From Candidatus Neomarinimicrobiota bacterium (GTDB taxonomy: Bacteria > Fidelibacterota > Fidelibacteria > Fidelibacterales > Fidelibacteraceae): a stretch of 64,000 nt of DNA. Location: the NCBI GenBank assembly GCA_021157965.1, contig JAGGVO010000034.1:1-64000 (forward strand). Direction: 5' to 3'. A model generated the notes under the pieces. It worked only from the letters and a program-made list of their open reading frames with translations. It ran no database searches and was not told the origin of the DNA. Positions 35,420 to 45,042 of the stretch are shown here, in pieces (positions within the stretch are counted from its first letter, which is position 1; each line of letters opens with the position of its first letter). Made by a program: the position numbers and the translations under genes.

Positions 35420-37456
35420 ATGACAAAAAATATTCAGTTCATTTTCGGCGTACACAATCATCAGCCTGTCGGTAATTTCGATTCGGTTTTTGAAGAAGCC
35501 TGTGAAAAGAGTTATTATCCCTTTTTAAAAGTTCTGGAAAAACATCCCCGTGTTGCCGTTTCACTCCATTACAGCGGTTCCTTGCTGGAATGGTTGATGA
35601 AACGAAAACCGGAATTTATTAATATGATGAAAAAGCTGGTCCGAAGAGGGAATGTTGAACTGATCTCAGGTGGTTTTTATGAACCGGTTTTAACAGCAAT
35701 TCCCGAAAAAGACCGTATCGGCCAGATTGTCAAACAAAACCAGTTCATCCGGAACCATTTTGGGTATGAACCGCGCGGACTCTGGCTGACAGAACGGGTC
35801 TGGGAACCCCATTTGGCCGGGTGTATCGAACAATCGGGACTGAATTATACTTTTATTGATGAATTCAATTTTATGTCTACCGGCATATATGAAAAACCAC
35901 TGAAAGGGTACTACAATACGGAAGAGGATGGTCATACCCTGGGAATATTTCCCATTTCCTATCAACTTCGTTCCATGATCCCCTGGGCCGAACCGGAAGA
36001 CGTTATTGATTATCTGAAATCCCTGCTGACGGACAATTCCCAGGATGTCGTAACGGTCATGGATGACGGAGAAAAATTGGGACTCCATGCCGGATCTTAT
36101 GAGCGGGTTTATGAAAAGGGCTGGCTGGATTGTTTGATGACTTTGCTGGAAGAAACACCGTTCATCACGACAAAGACCGTGAAAGAGTACTGGAAATCCT
36201 TTCCACCCAGGGGACTCATTTATTTACCCTCCTGCAGTTATTTTGACCTGGGACGGCAGTCCTTGAATTGTCAGGTCCGTAAGGACTTTGAAAAGGTCCT
36301 GAAAACCCTTGAGGAAATTAAGATTGATAATCTGGCCCGTCCTTTTGTAAAGGGTGGTGTCTGGCGGAATTCCCTGACAAAATATCCCGAATCCAACTGG
36401 CTTCAGAAGCGCATGCAGCAGGTGAGCCGTAAATACTATCTGCTGTCCACTAAGTATAAACGGAATGACTGTCTTCGCAAGATTCGTGAAGACTTGTGGA
36501 AAAGTATGTGCAATAACGGGTATTGGTACAATATTTCAGGAGGAATATATCTGCCTCATTTGCGGACTGCTTTGTGGACCTATTTGATCCGGGCGGAGAA
36601 AGAAATTGATAAACGGCTGTACAATCAGGAGAATAATTCTTTTCTTCGGGAGGAATCGGATATTGACCGTAACGGATTTGTAGAAGTATCCCTTTCATCC
36701 CGAAATTTAAACGCTGTTTTCAGTGCCAAATATGCCGGAGCACTTGTGGAATTTGACTACAGGCCCATGAATTACAACATTTGCAATACAATTGCCCGCT
36801 ATAAGGAGTATGATTGTCATACCGATGACCATGATGTCTATGATACCTATCCCCGGCACTCACTGGTTGAGCGGTATTTTGATTTTGAAATCAATCCCCG
36901 GGGACTCATGAACAATGCCTACGAGGAAGCCAGCGATTTCCTGAACGAACCAGTGGATTTGCGAAAGGATGCTGATTCCGATACGGTGATTTTTGCCCGT
37001 AAAGGATGGATCAACTGGCAACGCTGCAGCCTGAAAAAAAGTATTCAGATGAATGAAAACGGTTTTCAAACCAATTATAACATTTCAAATATTGGTTTTG
37101 CCGATAATTCTTTCCTCTTCGGTCCTGAATTCAATCTGGCACTGAATGTAGGAACTCCGGAAGACCGTTTCCTTGAAGTGAATAAAAAATTGCAGAATAT
37201 AGGTCTTGAAGATATTCTCGACGAAAACGGCATTCAGTCTCTGAGAATTGTAAACAAGGCCATCGGTATTGAAGTCCGGTTTATTTTTGACAGCCCTATC
37301 CGTCTTATGACCTACCCGGTCTATTCCATGCTTCAGAAACCATCCGGCAAAGAAAAAATATTTCAGAGTACCACCATTCTGCCTCTCTGGAATGTTCGCA
37401 TTGAACCGGGTAAAACACAAAAACTCTCATTTTCCTTTTCAGTTAATAATCTTTAA
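35420..37456 (+). CDS. GH57 family 4-alpha-glucanotransferase/alpha-amylase
   Basis: 678 residues. The N-terminal GH57 barrel has FGVHNHQPVGN, GGFYEPVLTAIPEKD, WLTERVWEP with Glu125 as likely nucleophile, and MDDGEKLG with Asp216 as likely acid. Their offsets match the Thermococcus litoralis glucanotransferase. The C-terminal half (about 380-678) matches the DUF1925/DUF1926 beta domains of that subfamily. It reshapes alpha-1,4-glucans; no signal peptide, so it acts in the cytosol. The ATG has no visible Shine-Dalgarno and follows the gap terminator by six bases. It leads into glgA. Confidence 0.88.
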   Translation: MTKNIQFIFGVHNHQPVGNFDSVFEEACEKSYYPFLKVLEKHPRVAVSLHYSGSLLEWLMKRKPEFINMMKKLVRRGNVELISGGFYEPVLTAIPEKDRIGQIVKQNQFIRNHFGYEPRGLWLTERVWEPHLAGCIEQSGLNYTFIDEFNFMSTGIYEKPLKGYYNTEEDGHTLGIFPISYQLRSMIPWAEPEDVIDYLKSLLTDNSQDVVTVMDDGEKLGLHAGSYERVYEKGWLDCLMTLLEETPFITTKTVKEYWKSFPPRGLIYLPSCSYFDLGRQSLNCQVRKDFEKVLKTLEEIKIDNLARPFVKGGVWRNSLTKYPESNWLQKRMQQVSRKYYLLSTKYKRNDCLRKIREDLWKSMCNNGYWYNISGGIYLPHLRTALWTYLIRAEKEIDKRLYNQENNSFLREESDIDRNGFVEVSLSSRNLNAVFSAKYAGALVEFDYRPMNYNICNTIARYKEYDCHTDDHDVYDTYPRHSLVERYFDFEINPRGLMNNAYEEASDFLNEPVDLRKDADSDTVIFARKGWINWQRCSLKKSIQMNENGFQTNYNISNIGFADNSFLFGPEFNLALNVGTPEDRFLEVNKKLQNIGLEDILDENGIQSLRIVNKAIGIEVRFIFDSPIRLMTYPVYSMLQKPSGKEKIFQSTTILPLWNVRIEPGKTQKLSFSFSVNNL

Positions 37457-37479
37457 AAACCAATCAGGAGGTCTGACTC

Positions 37480-38940
37480 TTGAAAATTGTAATGGCCAGT
37501 GCAGAAGCCGTTCCATTTATCAAAGTCGGAGGTTTGGCGGATGTGGTCGGGGGGTTATTACGTCATTTACCTCTCTATGACAATGAAATTTGTCTTTTCC
37601 TTCCTTTTTACAGCCGTATCGATAAAATGCAATTCCCCTCCGAACAGGTTTTACAGGATCAGGATCTCCGGATTCACCTTGGGAATGATGTTATCCCTTT
37701 TACTCTTTATAAATACGTTCTTCCAGATACTCCCTCTACAATAGTCTATTTAGTGAACTGTCCCCGATATTTCAACCGGGACGGTATTTATTCCCACCCC
37801 AACAATGTTCCCTTTGAAGATGAAGGGGAAATGTGGATGTTTTTTCAGCTGGCAGTCATTTGTTCCGTCGAAAGCCTTGAACTTTATCCCGATATTGTTC
37901 ATGTCCACGATTATCATACGGCCCTGATCCCTGCCCTGATACGTACCAATTTTAAAATGTCACCTTATTTCAGCTATTCAAAATGCGTCCTGACACTCCA
38001 TAATTTTCTGTTTCAGGGCGTTTACGACGCATCGGTCCTGTTTAAAGGCGGCATCAGCGAAAATGCTTTCTATGCACTGAGTCCCTTTGAGTTTTACGGG
38101 AAAACGAATTTTGTCAAAACCGGGATGGAATTTTCGGATGTGATTAATACGGTAAGCCCAAAATACACAAAGGAACTACTGGAAAATCCCGAGTATTCGT
38201 ATGGACTCTTTGATGTCCTTCAGGCAGTAAGCTATAAATTTAAAGGTATCCTGAACGGGGCTGACTACAGCTACTGGAATCCTGAGACCGATACTCTGAT
38301 TTATAAAAATTACACGGTTGAAACCCTTGAGGATAAAGCTGTCAACCGGGAAGGGCTTTTGAAACGGGTGGGAATGGAAGCAGATGATAAAACCATGATT
38401 TGCGGCATGGTGGCCCGGATGACAGAACAAAAGGGGTTTAAACTTTTACTGGAGTGTTGGGAAGAGATAAAAAAGCGCCCTGTGAAACTGATTATTCTTG
38501 CCAGCGGTGATAAAGAATTACAGAAACTGTGGGAATCTCTGGCCAGGAAGGATTACGATCGCCTTTACCTGAATACCTCCTTCAACGAGGAACTGTCACA
38601 TAAAATCCAGGCCGGTGTGGATTTGTTTCTCATGCCGTCCACATTTGAGCCCTGCGGGTTAAGCCAGATATATTCTTTGAAATATGGTACACCACCTTTA
38701 GCCCACAGGACCGGTGGATTGGCTGACACTATCATCGACACTTCTGGTCTGCAAACCGGTTTTCTCTTTGAGTCCTACCATTGTCAGGCATTTTTAAGAA
38801 CACTGGACAGAGCATATCAGACCTTTTTGAATAAAGAAGAGTGGGTCTGCATTCAGAAATCCGGAATGTCCATGGATTTTTCATGGGAAAAAGCAGCACA
38901 AAATTATATTAAAATGTATCAAGGCCTCATGAGGTTTTAA
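37480..38940 (+). CDS. glgA: Glycogen/starch synthase
   Basis: 486 residues, GT5. KVGGLADVV with Lys15 binds the sugar nucleotide; VHVHDYHTALIP, TLHNFLFQGVY, MVARMTEQKG and PSTFEPCGLSQIYSLKYGT mark the two Rossmann domains. It extends alpha-1,4-glucan from ADP- or UDP-glucose. The start is TTG at 37480: AGGAGGT at 37466-37472 with 7-base spacing and the normal N terminus KIVMASAEA fix it. No glgB or glgC is in the window. The fpr gene follows after 2 bases. Confidence 0.92.
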   Translation: MKIVMASAEAVPFIKVGGLADVVGGLLRHLPLYDNEICLFLPFYSRIDKMQFPSEQVLQDQDLRIHLGNDVIPFTLYKYVLPDTPSTIVYLVNCPRYFNRDGIYSHPNNVPFEDEGEMWMFFQLAVICSVESLELYPDIVHVHDYHTALIPALIRTNFKMSPYFSYSKCVLTLHNFLFQGVYDASVLFKGGISENAFYALSPFEFYGKTNFVKTGMEFSDVINTVSPKYTKELLENPEYSYGLFDVLQAVSYKFKGILNGADYSYWNPETDTLIYKNYTVETLEDKAVNREGLLKRVGMEADDKTMICGMVARMTEQKGFKLLLECWEEIKKRPVKLIILASGDKELQKLWESLARKDYDRLYLNTSFNEELSHKIQAGVDLFLMPSTFEPCGLSQIYSLKYGTPPLAHRTGGLADTIIDTSGLQTGFLFESYHCQAFLRTLDRAYQTFLNKEEWVCIQKSGMSMDFSWEKAAQNYIKMYQGLMRF

Positions 38941-38942
38941 GG

Positions 38943-39746
38943 ATGAAAACGGAATATAATGCCGTTGTCGACCAGAAAATCAATATATCCCCTTCTCTGA
39001 TGATTCTGCGGGTTGTTCCCGTAGGGTGGGAGTTGTCCCCTTTTACGCCCGGCCAGTTTACCATACTGGCCCTGCCCGGTAAAGCCCCCTGTATCCCCGA
39101 AGCCGAACCACCTGAAAATGATAACCCCGATGCGTGGATCCGTAGACCCTATTCAGCATCCTCCAGTGCAGATCAAGAGCAATATATTGAATTCTATATT
39201 CGCCTGGTTTATTCCGGTGAACTGACACCTCGACTTTTTGCTCTGAAAACAGGAGATAAACTCTATATGTTCCCCAAGCTCCGGGGAATGCTCACACTGG
39301 ATACGGTAGATGACGATAAAAATATACTCTTTATCGCCACTGGAACCGGTCTGGCTCCCTACATGAGCATGATTCGTTCAGACGCACCCTGTAACAAACG
39401 AAAAATCGCGGTAATTCACGGAGCCCTGAATTCCGGAGATTTGGGATTCCGTGCCGAACTGGAACATTTGGAACGCCTGTGTGAAAATTTTTCCTATGTA
39501 CCCGTCATAAGTCACCAGGATCGTGAAAAAATCCCCTGGAACGGCAGAACCGGTTTTGTTCAGGATATTTGGAATGAAGGTATAGTTGATGATCTGTGGC
39601 ATTCTGAAATTACTCCGGTGAATACAGCTGTTTTTCTTTGCGGCCATCCGAAAATGATTACTCAGATGGTGGAACTCCTGGGAGAAAGCAGTTTTAAACC
39701 CTATGACCGAAAGAAGGGGGGAAGTATATTTTATGAAGACTGGTAG
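38943..39746 (+). CDS. fpr: Ferredoxin/flavodoxin--NADP+ reductase-like flavoprotein
   Basis: 267 residues. IRRPYSASSS is the FAD-binding R-x-Y-S motif, FIATGTGLAPYMSMI the NADP pyrophosphate motif, and FLCGHPKMI the conserved GxP block; the C terminus GGSIFYEDW carries the aromatic residue over the flavin. It moves electrons between NADPH and ferredoxin or flavodoxin. An insertion rich in Glu and Pro after residue 48 (IPEAEPPENDNPDAW) is unusual. It sits 2 bases after glgA. Confidence 0.87.
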   Translation: MKTEYNAVVDQKINISPSLMILRVVPVGWELSPFTPGQFTILALPGKAPCIPEAEPPENDNPDAWIRRPYSASSSADQEQYIEFYIRLVYSGELTPRLFALKTGDKLYMFPKLRGMLTLDTVDDDKNILFIATGTGLAPYMSMIRSDAPCNKRKIAVIHGALNSGDLGFRAELEHLERLCENFSYVPVISHQDREKIPWNGRTGFVQDIWNEGIVDDLWHSEITPVNTAVFLCGHPKMITQMVELLGESSFKPYDRKKGGSIFYEDW

Positions 39747-40719
39747 ATATGCCGTTACCGTTGAACGCTTTAATCCTGACGAACACCCTTTTTGGGATTC
39801 TTTTGTTGCTGACTCCAATAATGGCACTCTCTTTCATGAACGCACATTTCTGAATTATCATCCGAAAGACCGTTTTACGGATCACTCCCTGGTTTTCCTG
39901 AACGACCAGAAACCTGTATCATTGCTTCCGGCTGTGGAATACGAACAAGCCGGCATGAAAATTCTCCATTCGCACCGGGGCTCCAGTTATGGTGGTTTTG
40001 TCCAGCCACATGATATGTCCCTGGATTTGCACCTGAAAATCACGGAATCCTTTATCCATTATCTTCAACAGGCAAATTTCAGCCGTGTCATCATTACCAT
40101 ACCCCCCATTATTTATAACAAACGCCTGTCCAATTATGCCGAATTTGCTTTATTCAGAAATCACTTCCGATATCTGAAACGGGATATTTCTTCTGTATTG
40201 TACCTGGAGGACTCTGTCGAAAAAAATATTGCAAAATTTCGCCAGACAACACGCACCGCTTTTAGAAAAGCACTGAAGAAAGGGGTAACGGTCCGTGAAT
40301 CGGATGATTATGCATCATTTTATGAGATCCTCAAAAAGAACCTGAAAATCCGGCATAATGTCCAACCTACCCATACACTCAAAGAACTGGAAGATATCAA
40401 ACAACGCTATCCTGACCGTGTCCGCCTGTATGCAGCTTTTATAAAGGAAACCATGATTGCCGGGATTGTCCTGTTTGATGCCAATGAGCGGGTAACACTC
40501 GCTTTTTATATTTCCCATGATGAAGCCTATCAGGAATACCGCGGTGTGAATCTCTTGTTCAAGGAAGTGATTGAGGACAGTATACGCCGGGGATTTACAT
40601 ATCTTGATTACGGGATTTTTACCGTGAATATGGAACCCAACCTGGGACTCGCCCGCTTTAAGGAGTCTTTCGGAGCAGGCGGAATCTTCCGGGATACCTT
40701 TTACCTTGATTTGAAATAA
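39733..40719 (+). CDS. FemAB/GNAT-like acyltransferase
   Basis: 328 residues from the ATG at 39733, which follows AAGAAGGGGGAAG; an in-frame ATG at 39703 has no ribosome site. The pattern is that of FemAB-related GNAT proteins used in polysaccharide loci: SNNGTLFHERTFLNYHP, an N-terminal half with RGSSYGGFVQP, then KFRQTTRTAFRKALKKGVTV and FYISHDEAYQEYRGVNLLFK. The substrate could be a sugar nucleotide or peptidoglycan precursor. The start lies inside fpr; the flippase start overlaps its stop (TAATG). Confidence 0.78.
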   Translation: MKTGRYAVTVERFNPDEHPFWDSFVADSNNGTLFHERTFLNYHPKDRFTDHSLVFLNDQKPVSLLPAVEYEQAGMKILHSHRGSSYGGFVQPHDMSLDLHLKITESFIHYLQQANFSRVIITIPPIIYNKRLSNYAEFALFRNHFRYLKRDISSVLYLEDSVEKNIAKFRQTTRTAFRKALKKGVTVRESDDYASFYEILKKNLKIRHNVQPTHTLKELEDIKQRYPDRVRLYAAFIKETMIAGIVLFDANERVTLAFYISHDEAYQEYRGVNLLFKEVIEDSIRRGFTYLDYGIFTVNMEPNLGLARFKESFGAGGIFRDTFYLDLK

Positions 40720-42158
40720 TGGCCGGTGATATACGAAAATTGGGAAGTCAGACCCTGATATACGGGACGGGTTATATTGTAACCCGTATGCTTAATTTTT
40801 TTCTTCTGCCCTTTTATAGTCACCTGTTTCTCCCCTCGGTTTACGGAGTGGCATCTCTCGTTTTTTCCGGGATTGCTTTTTTGAATATTATCTACCATTA
40901 TGGTCTGGACAGCGCATTCCTCCGGTTTTATACCAAAAAAGGAGATTATGACCGGGGAGAAGCCTTTACTTCCGCCTTTTTATCTCTCCTGTGCACCGGG
41001 ATTGTACTTTCTCTTTTCCTTTTTTTTAATAGTACGTGGATAAGCCGGATATTTCTTGGTTCCCCTCAGTATGAGCAGCTAATTCGCCTGTCTTCCGGTA
41101 TCCTCCTCATGGATACCCTGGTGAATATCCCACTCCATACCCTGAGAATGAACGATAAAGCGGTTTCATTTACGTTGATCAATCTGGCCAATGTCGTATT
41201 GAATATGAGTTTGAATATTTGGCTCATACGATTCAGAGGAATGGGACTCGAAGGCATTTTCTGGGCGAATATTGCTGCTTCAACATTGAGTTTTATCCTG
41301 CTTTTACCGGTCCTGAAAAAGAATTTAAAGGCAGTCTTTAATACCCGTCTCTTTCGTAAAATGCTTCGCTTTGGTCTGCCTTTTGTACCGGGCGGTATAG
41401 CCTCCATGGTTTTGGAACTCATCGACCGGTATATGCTCCGAATTATGATGGATTATGAAACGGTGGGACTCTATTCGGCAGGCTATAAATTAGGTATTTT
41501 CATGCTCATTGTAGTGATGGGATATAAATTTGCCTGGCAGCCTTTTTTTCTTAATAAAGCAGATGATCCTCAGGCACCGGAAACCTTTGGGCGGATTTTC
41601 ACCGTTTTCAATGTGATGATGGCACTCGTTTTTCTGGGCGTAACCCTCTTTATCCATGATTTTATTACACTGAAGGTTTTCGGAATCACGATTTTTGGAC
41701 AAAATTATTGGCAATCTGAACATATTGTCCCTATCATTCTGGGAGCCTATATTTTTCTGGGAATGTATATAAATTTTTTACCTTCAATCTATTTTTCCGA
41801 AAAAACCGGTGTGATTCCATTGATCAGCGGTTCTGCCGCTTTAATGAATGTTATTCTGAATTATTATCTTATACAGTTCTTTGGAATGACCGGTGCTGCC
41901 TGGGCAACATTTTTATCTTACTTGTGGATGGCAGGGCTGACCTATTTCGTTGTGCGTCGCTGGTATCCTATACCCTATAACTGGAAAAAAGTATTCATAA
42001 CCTATGGATTGCTGATCATTGTGCTGTTGGCATATTATCTGGGAAATCTGACGGCACTTCCGGAAAAAGCCGGACTCTTTCTTGTGTACACCGGTTCACT
42101 TTTCTTCTTTAAAATCGGTGACTTTAATCAAATCAGGAGGGTACTGACACGTGAATAG
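40719..42158 (+). CDS. Polysaccharide flippase (Wzx/MATE-like)
   Basis: 479 residues with about 12-14 membrane helices. Seen: LGSQTLIYGTGYIVTRMLNFFLLPFYSHL at the start, LLMDTLVNIPLHTLRMNDKA, FGLPFVPGGIASMVLELIDRYMLR and MYINFLPSIYF. This is the polysaccharide biosynthesis (RfbX/Wzx) family of the MOP superfamily, moving lipid-linked oligosaccharides across the inner membrane. It shares one base with the FemAB gene and overlaps the glycosyltransferase by 8 bases, so all three are one translation unit. Confidence 0.88.
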   Translation: MAGDIRKLGSQTLIYGTGYIVTRMLNFFLLPFYSHLFLPSVYGVASLVFSGIAFLNIIYHYGLDSAFLRFYTKKGDYDRGEAFTSAFLSLLCTGIVLSLFLFFNSTWISRIFLGSPQYEQLIRLSSGILLMDTLVNIPLHTLRMNDKAVSFTLINLANVVLNMSLNIWLIRFRGMGLEGIFWANIAASTLSFILLLPVLKKNLKAVFNTRLFRKMLRFGLPFVPGGIASMVLELIDRYMLRIMMDYETVGLYSAGYKLGIFMLIVVMGYKFAWQPFFLNKADDPQAPETFGRIFTVFNVMMALVFLGVTLFIHDFITLKVFGITIFGQNYWQSEHIVPIILGAYIFLGMYINFLPSIYFSEKTGVIPLISGSAALMNVILNYYLIQFFGMTGAAWATFLSYLWMAGLTYFVVRRWYPIPYNWKKVFITYGLLIIVLLAYYLGNLTALPEKAGLFLVYTGSLFFFKIGDFNQIRRVLTRE

Positions 42159-43311
42159 CACAGATTTGGTTCTCCATATTTCATGTACCCATTCACCGGA
42201 TGATGACCGGATTTTATACCGGGAATGTCTGAGTTTGAAGAAAGCATATTCTTTAATCATCATCGGTGTATCTGGTACAGCCAAACGGGAAACTCTGCAG
42301 GATATATTAACCATCGGCGTGAAAGATGGGGGATACAAGGCAAATATCCGGGCGATTATGAATGAAGCCCGGAAGTTCAAACCGGCAATGGTGCATGTCC
42401 ACGATTTGTTTATTCTCAAAGAGGCGCTTCGATATGCTCATGACCTTGAAATTCCTCTCATATATGATGTTCATGAGCATTTTCCCCTTCTGGTGAAATG
42501 TTATTTGCCGGGATCATGGGTGAAGAAGCAGATTCACAGAACCACTCTGGCATTCCGTGAAAAACACCTGAGCCGTAAAGCCAGTCATATCATCACTGTG
42601 GTGCCGCAATTAACTTCTCGGTTTTCCCGCTGGAACAAGCAGGTGACGGAAATCCGGAATTATCCACGGAGGGAGCTGTTTGAAAACAGGCAGACAGGGG
42701 GGGGAGAGACAGCGCTGAAGATTCGGGATTTAGCCCGGAACCGGATCGTCCTCATCTATGCAGGGGATATTTCCCGCCACAGGAATCTCTTTTTATTTGC
42801 CGACACGGTAGCTGCTTTAAATAAAAGGGGTTACTCCTGTGTAGGTGTCACACTGGGAAAAGGAGAAAAAAGCGATGTGGAAAACTGGGTGGATTGCTGT
42901 CGCAACAGCCGGGGACAGATGCTGCATCTTGGACAGATCCCCCACCAGGACATTCCTTCCTGTCTGCAGGAAGCCCATATTGGATGGTCGGTATTACCGG
43001 ATATATCGCCTTTTAACATCAGCCTGCCGAATAAAATCTTTGAATATCTGGCTTGCGGACTCCCATTTGTCTCTTCAGACCTCTATAATATTCGTCATCT
43101 CTTTTGGAAAAATCCGGCAGCACTCATTTTTCAGGATGAAAAAGCCGAAGGAATTGCAACCCTGATCCAATCTTCTTTTCCGGACAGAGAGTTACTTAAT
43201 GACATGAAAAAAGCAGCCCGGGAAACATTTTTAAACCGGTTTACATGGGAGCTTGAAGAGAGTAAATTACACGATATATACCGGAGTATTCTGAAGGATG
43301 GAAAGGGTTAA
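42151..43311 (+). CDS. Glycosyltransferase family 4 protein
   Basis: 386 residues. The start is GTG at 42151, supported by CAGGAGGG nine bases before it. VHVHDLFILKEALRYAHDLEIPLIYDVHEHFP is the N-terminal Rossmann core, and LIYAGDISRHRNL plus ISLPNKIFEYLACGLPFVSSD the C-terminal nucleotide-sugar site (the last resembles the E-x7-E region of GT4). The sugar is not predictable. It probably builds the oligosaccharide moved by the neighbouring flippase. Confidence 0.88.
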   Translation: MNSTDLVLHISCTHSPDDDRILYRECLSLKKAYSLIIIGVSGTAKRETLQDILTIGVKDGGYKANIRAIMNEARKFKPAMVHVHDLFILKEALRYAHDLEIPLIYDVHEHFPLLVKCYLPGSWVKKQIHRTTLAFREKHLSRKASHIITVVPQLTSRFSRWNKQVTEIRNYPRRELFENRQTGGGETALKIRDLARNRIVLIYAGDISRHRNLFLFADTVAALNKRGYSCVGVTLGKGEKSDVENWVDCCRNSRGQMLHLGQIPHQDIPSCLQEAHIGWSVLPDISPFNISLPNKIFEYLACGLPFVSSDLYNIRHLFWKNPAALIFQDEKAEGIATLIQSSFPDRELLNDMKKAARETFLNRFTWELEESKLHDIYRSILKDGKG

Positions 43312-43992
43312 ATGACAAAATACCGGAAAGAAGTGGAGCATGTTGCCCGTCAGTTTCAAAGTTATCTGAAAAATAAATTGAACATTCGGGCGGAATTGGA
43401 TCCGGACAGTTTTCGCGATTATTGCGTCTCCTTAGATGTGCAATCCATGAACCTCCGTTTCACCCTGTGGTACAGTCCCAAACGAAAATCCTCTAAAATT
43501 ACCATTGTCCGCTGCCAGGATCCGGCACAGAAAGAGAGAATCCTCATGGCCTGGCATGGATTTCATCACGGAGATCAGCTGGAAAATGGGGATATTCATG
43601 CTTTTGTTGACGGAAGCTATATAAATGGGAAGGTCGGTTATGGACTCGTCATTCTTCAGAAAGGACTGGTGCTAAAGGAAATAAATGGTGTTGTGAATCG
43701 TCCTGAATATCATCAGCATCATCAGGTGGGGGGTGAATTGGCAGCGGCAGTAAAATTTTTCCAGTGGTGTATAAAAAATAATATATCCCGGTGTACCATC
43801 CATTATGATTATGAAGGCATTGAAAAGTGGGCGACGGGAGCCTGGAGGGCAAAAAAAGAACTGACACAGAAATATGGGGAATATGTGCAAAAACTTCCCC
43901 TGGAAATAACCTGGAACAAGGTAAAAAGTCATTCGGGGAACCTGTGGAACGAACGGGCGGACCATCTGGCTAAAGAGGCAGTGAAAAGGTGA
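43312..43992 (+). CDS. RNase HI-like protein with unusual N-terminal domain
   Basis: 226 residues. The RNase H fold occupies about 95-226: Asp100 in AFVDGSY, Glu142 in VGGELAAAV, Asp166 in HYDYEGIEKW and Asp217 in NERADHLAKEA are the four metal ligands. The KSHSGNLWN segment is the handle-side loop seen in RNase HI of the viroplasmin class. The first 95 residues (EVEHVARQFQSYLKNKLNI and the following block) are not the known viroplasmin RNA-hybrid-binding domain and I do not recognise them. It degrades RNA in RNA-DNA hybrids, next to unrelated polysaccharide genes. A second RNase H, type HII, is at 11104. Confidence 0.87.
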   Translation: MTKYRKEVEHVARQFQSYLKNKLNIRAELDPDSFRDYCVSLDVQSMNLRFTLWYSPKRKSSKITIVRCQDPAQKERILMAWHGFHHGDQLENGDIHAFVDGSYINGKVGYGLVILQKGLVLKEINGVVNRPEYHQHHQVGGELAAAVKFFQWCIKNNISRCTIHYDYEGIEKWATGAWRAKKELTQKYGEYVQKLPLEITWNKVKSHSGNLWNERADHLAKEAVKR

Positions 43993-43995
43993 GTA

Positions 43996-44925
43996 ATGGA
44001 AAATTTTGAACAAAAGGAACTTTCTGAGATCAAGAAGAAACTCAATGAAATGGAACGAGATTTAAAAAATAAAGATCCTTATGCACAGGATGTGGATGGA
44101 TATGGTGAGATTGAGGAAAAAATCCGGGGCCTCGAGGTCAAAATTGATGAACTGACCAAGCGCCAGGCCTCATCCCATAAAGTTCTCACCGTTCTTCAGC
44201 AACAGATTTCCGGACTGAAAGTCGGTATCAACAACCTGGAAGATCTTCTTGAGCAAGAGGATGAGAATATAAAAGGGAAGAGGAGCAGGAAAGGACCGAT
44301 GGAGCCTGCTCCGTCGAAAGTCGGGAAAATTATTGGTATTGTTGCACTGCTGGCGGTTGCTTTTTTCATTGCCAACCGCTGGATCACCGGATTTTTGGAA
44401 AGTCGCTGGAATGAGGAACCTGTAGGTGTACCGGGTATTTATGAATCTCTGGACACTCCGTCGGATGATCGTTCACAGGGACGCCCATATCAGGAGGAAA
44501 TACAAACTCAGATAGAGGAAAAACTGGATAAGATGGCGCCTGTTGAAGAAACGCCATCACAGACGGTTGTTCCGGACGAAGTCCAAACGACTCAAACGGA
44601 AAATATCCCACAAACACAGGAACTTATTGAAATATTTGTCCCCAGGGTGTTGATCCTAAACGGGTGCGGCGTACCAGGGATTGCCGCTAAGTTGGAAGAT
44701 TATCTCACCCGCAACGGTATCCGTGTTGTAGACAGCAGGAACGCGGATAACTTCAATTATCCCTCAACCGTTATCTTTTCAACGTCCGATAATCCGGATG
44801 ACCATATCTGGCTTGATTTAATCGGTGTTAATGCCAAAACCGTTAAGCCGCTGAAAGAGGAACGGGATAAAGCAAATACGGTAATCATTCTCGGGAAAGA
44901 TTATAATAAATTGCCAATATACTAA
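43996..44925 (+). CDS. Membrane protein with coiled coil and LytR_C domain
   Basis: 309 residues. A long N-terminal coiled coil (about 1-90, ELSEIKKKLNEMERDLKNKD onward) lies in the cytosol. One membrane helix (about 112-132, IGIVALLAVAFFIANRW) follows, then a disordered Pro/Gln-rich linker. The C-terminal domain (about 215-309) fits the LytR_C family: VPRVLILNGCGVPGIAAKLE, YLTRNGIRVVDSRNADNF and STVIFSTSDNPDD. The domain is often found in envelope proteins tied to cell-wall polymer attachment. Here it ends a polysaccharide operon, which fits an envelope role. Confidence 0.82.
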   Translation: MENFEQKELSEIKKKLNEMERDLKNKDPYAQDVDGYGEIEEKIRGLEVKIDELTKRQASSHKVLTVLQQQISGLKVGINNLEDLLEQEDENIKGKRSRKGPMEPAPSKVGKIIGIVALLAVAFFIANRWITGFLESRWNEEPVGVPGIYESLDTPSDDRSQGRPYQEEIQTQIEEKLDKMAPVEETPSQTVVPDEVQTTQTENIPQTQELIEIFVPRVLILNGCGVPGIAAKLEDYLTRNGIRVVDSRNADNFNYPSTVIFSTSDNPDDHIWLDLIGVNAKTVKPLKEERDKANTVIILGKDYNKLPIY

Positions 44926-45042
44926 TCAGAGATATCTGTATTCAGAGCGAATATTAATAAATCGATCAGATAAACATTAAAATACATAACATTTATTCTG
45001 AAAAATTAGATCTCTGTCATTTTTGTTACAAAAGTATCCTTG

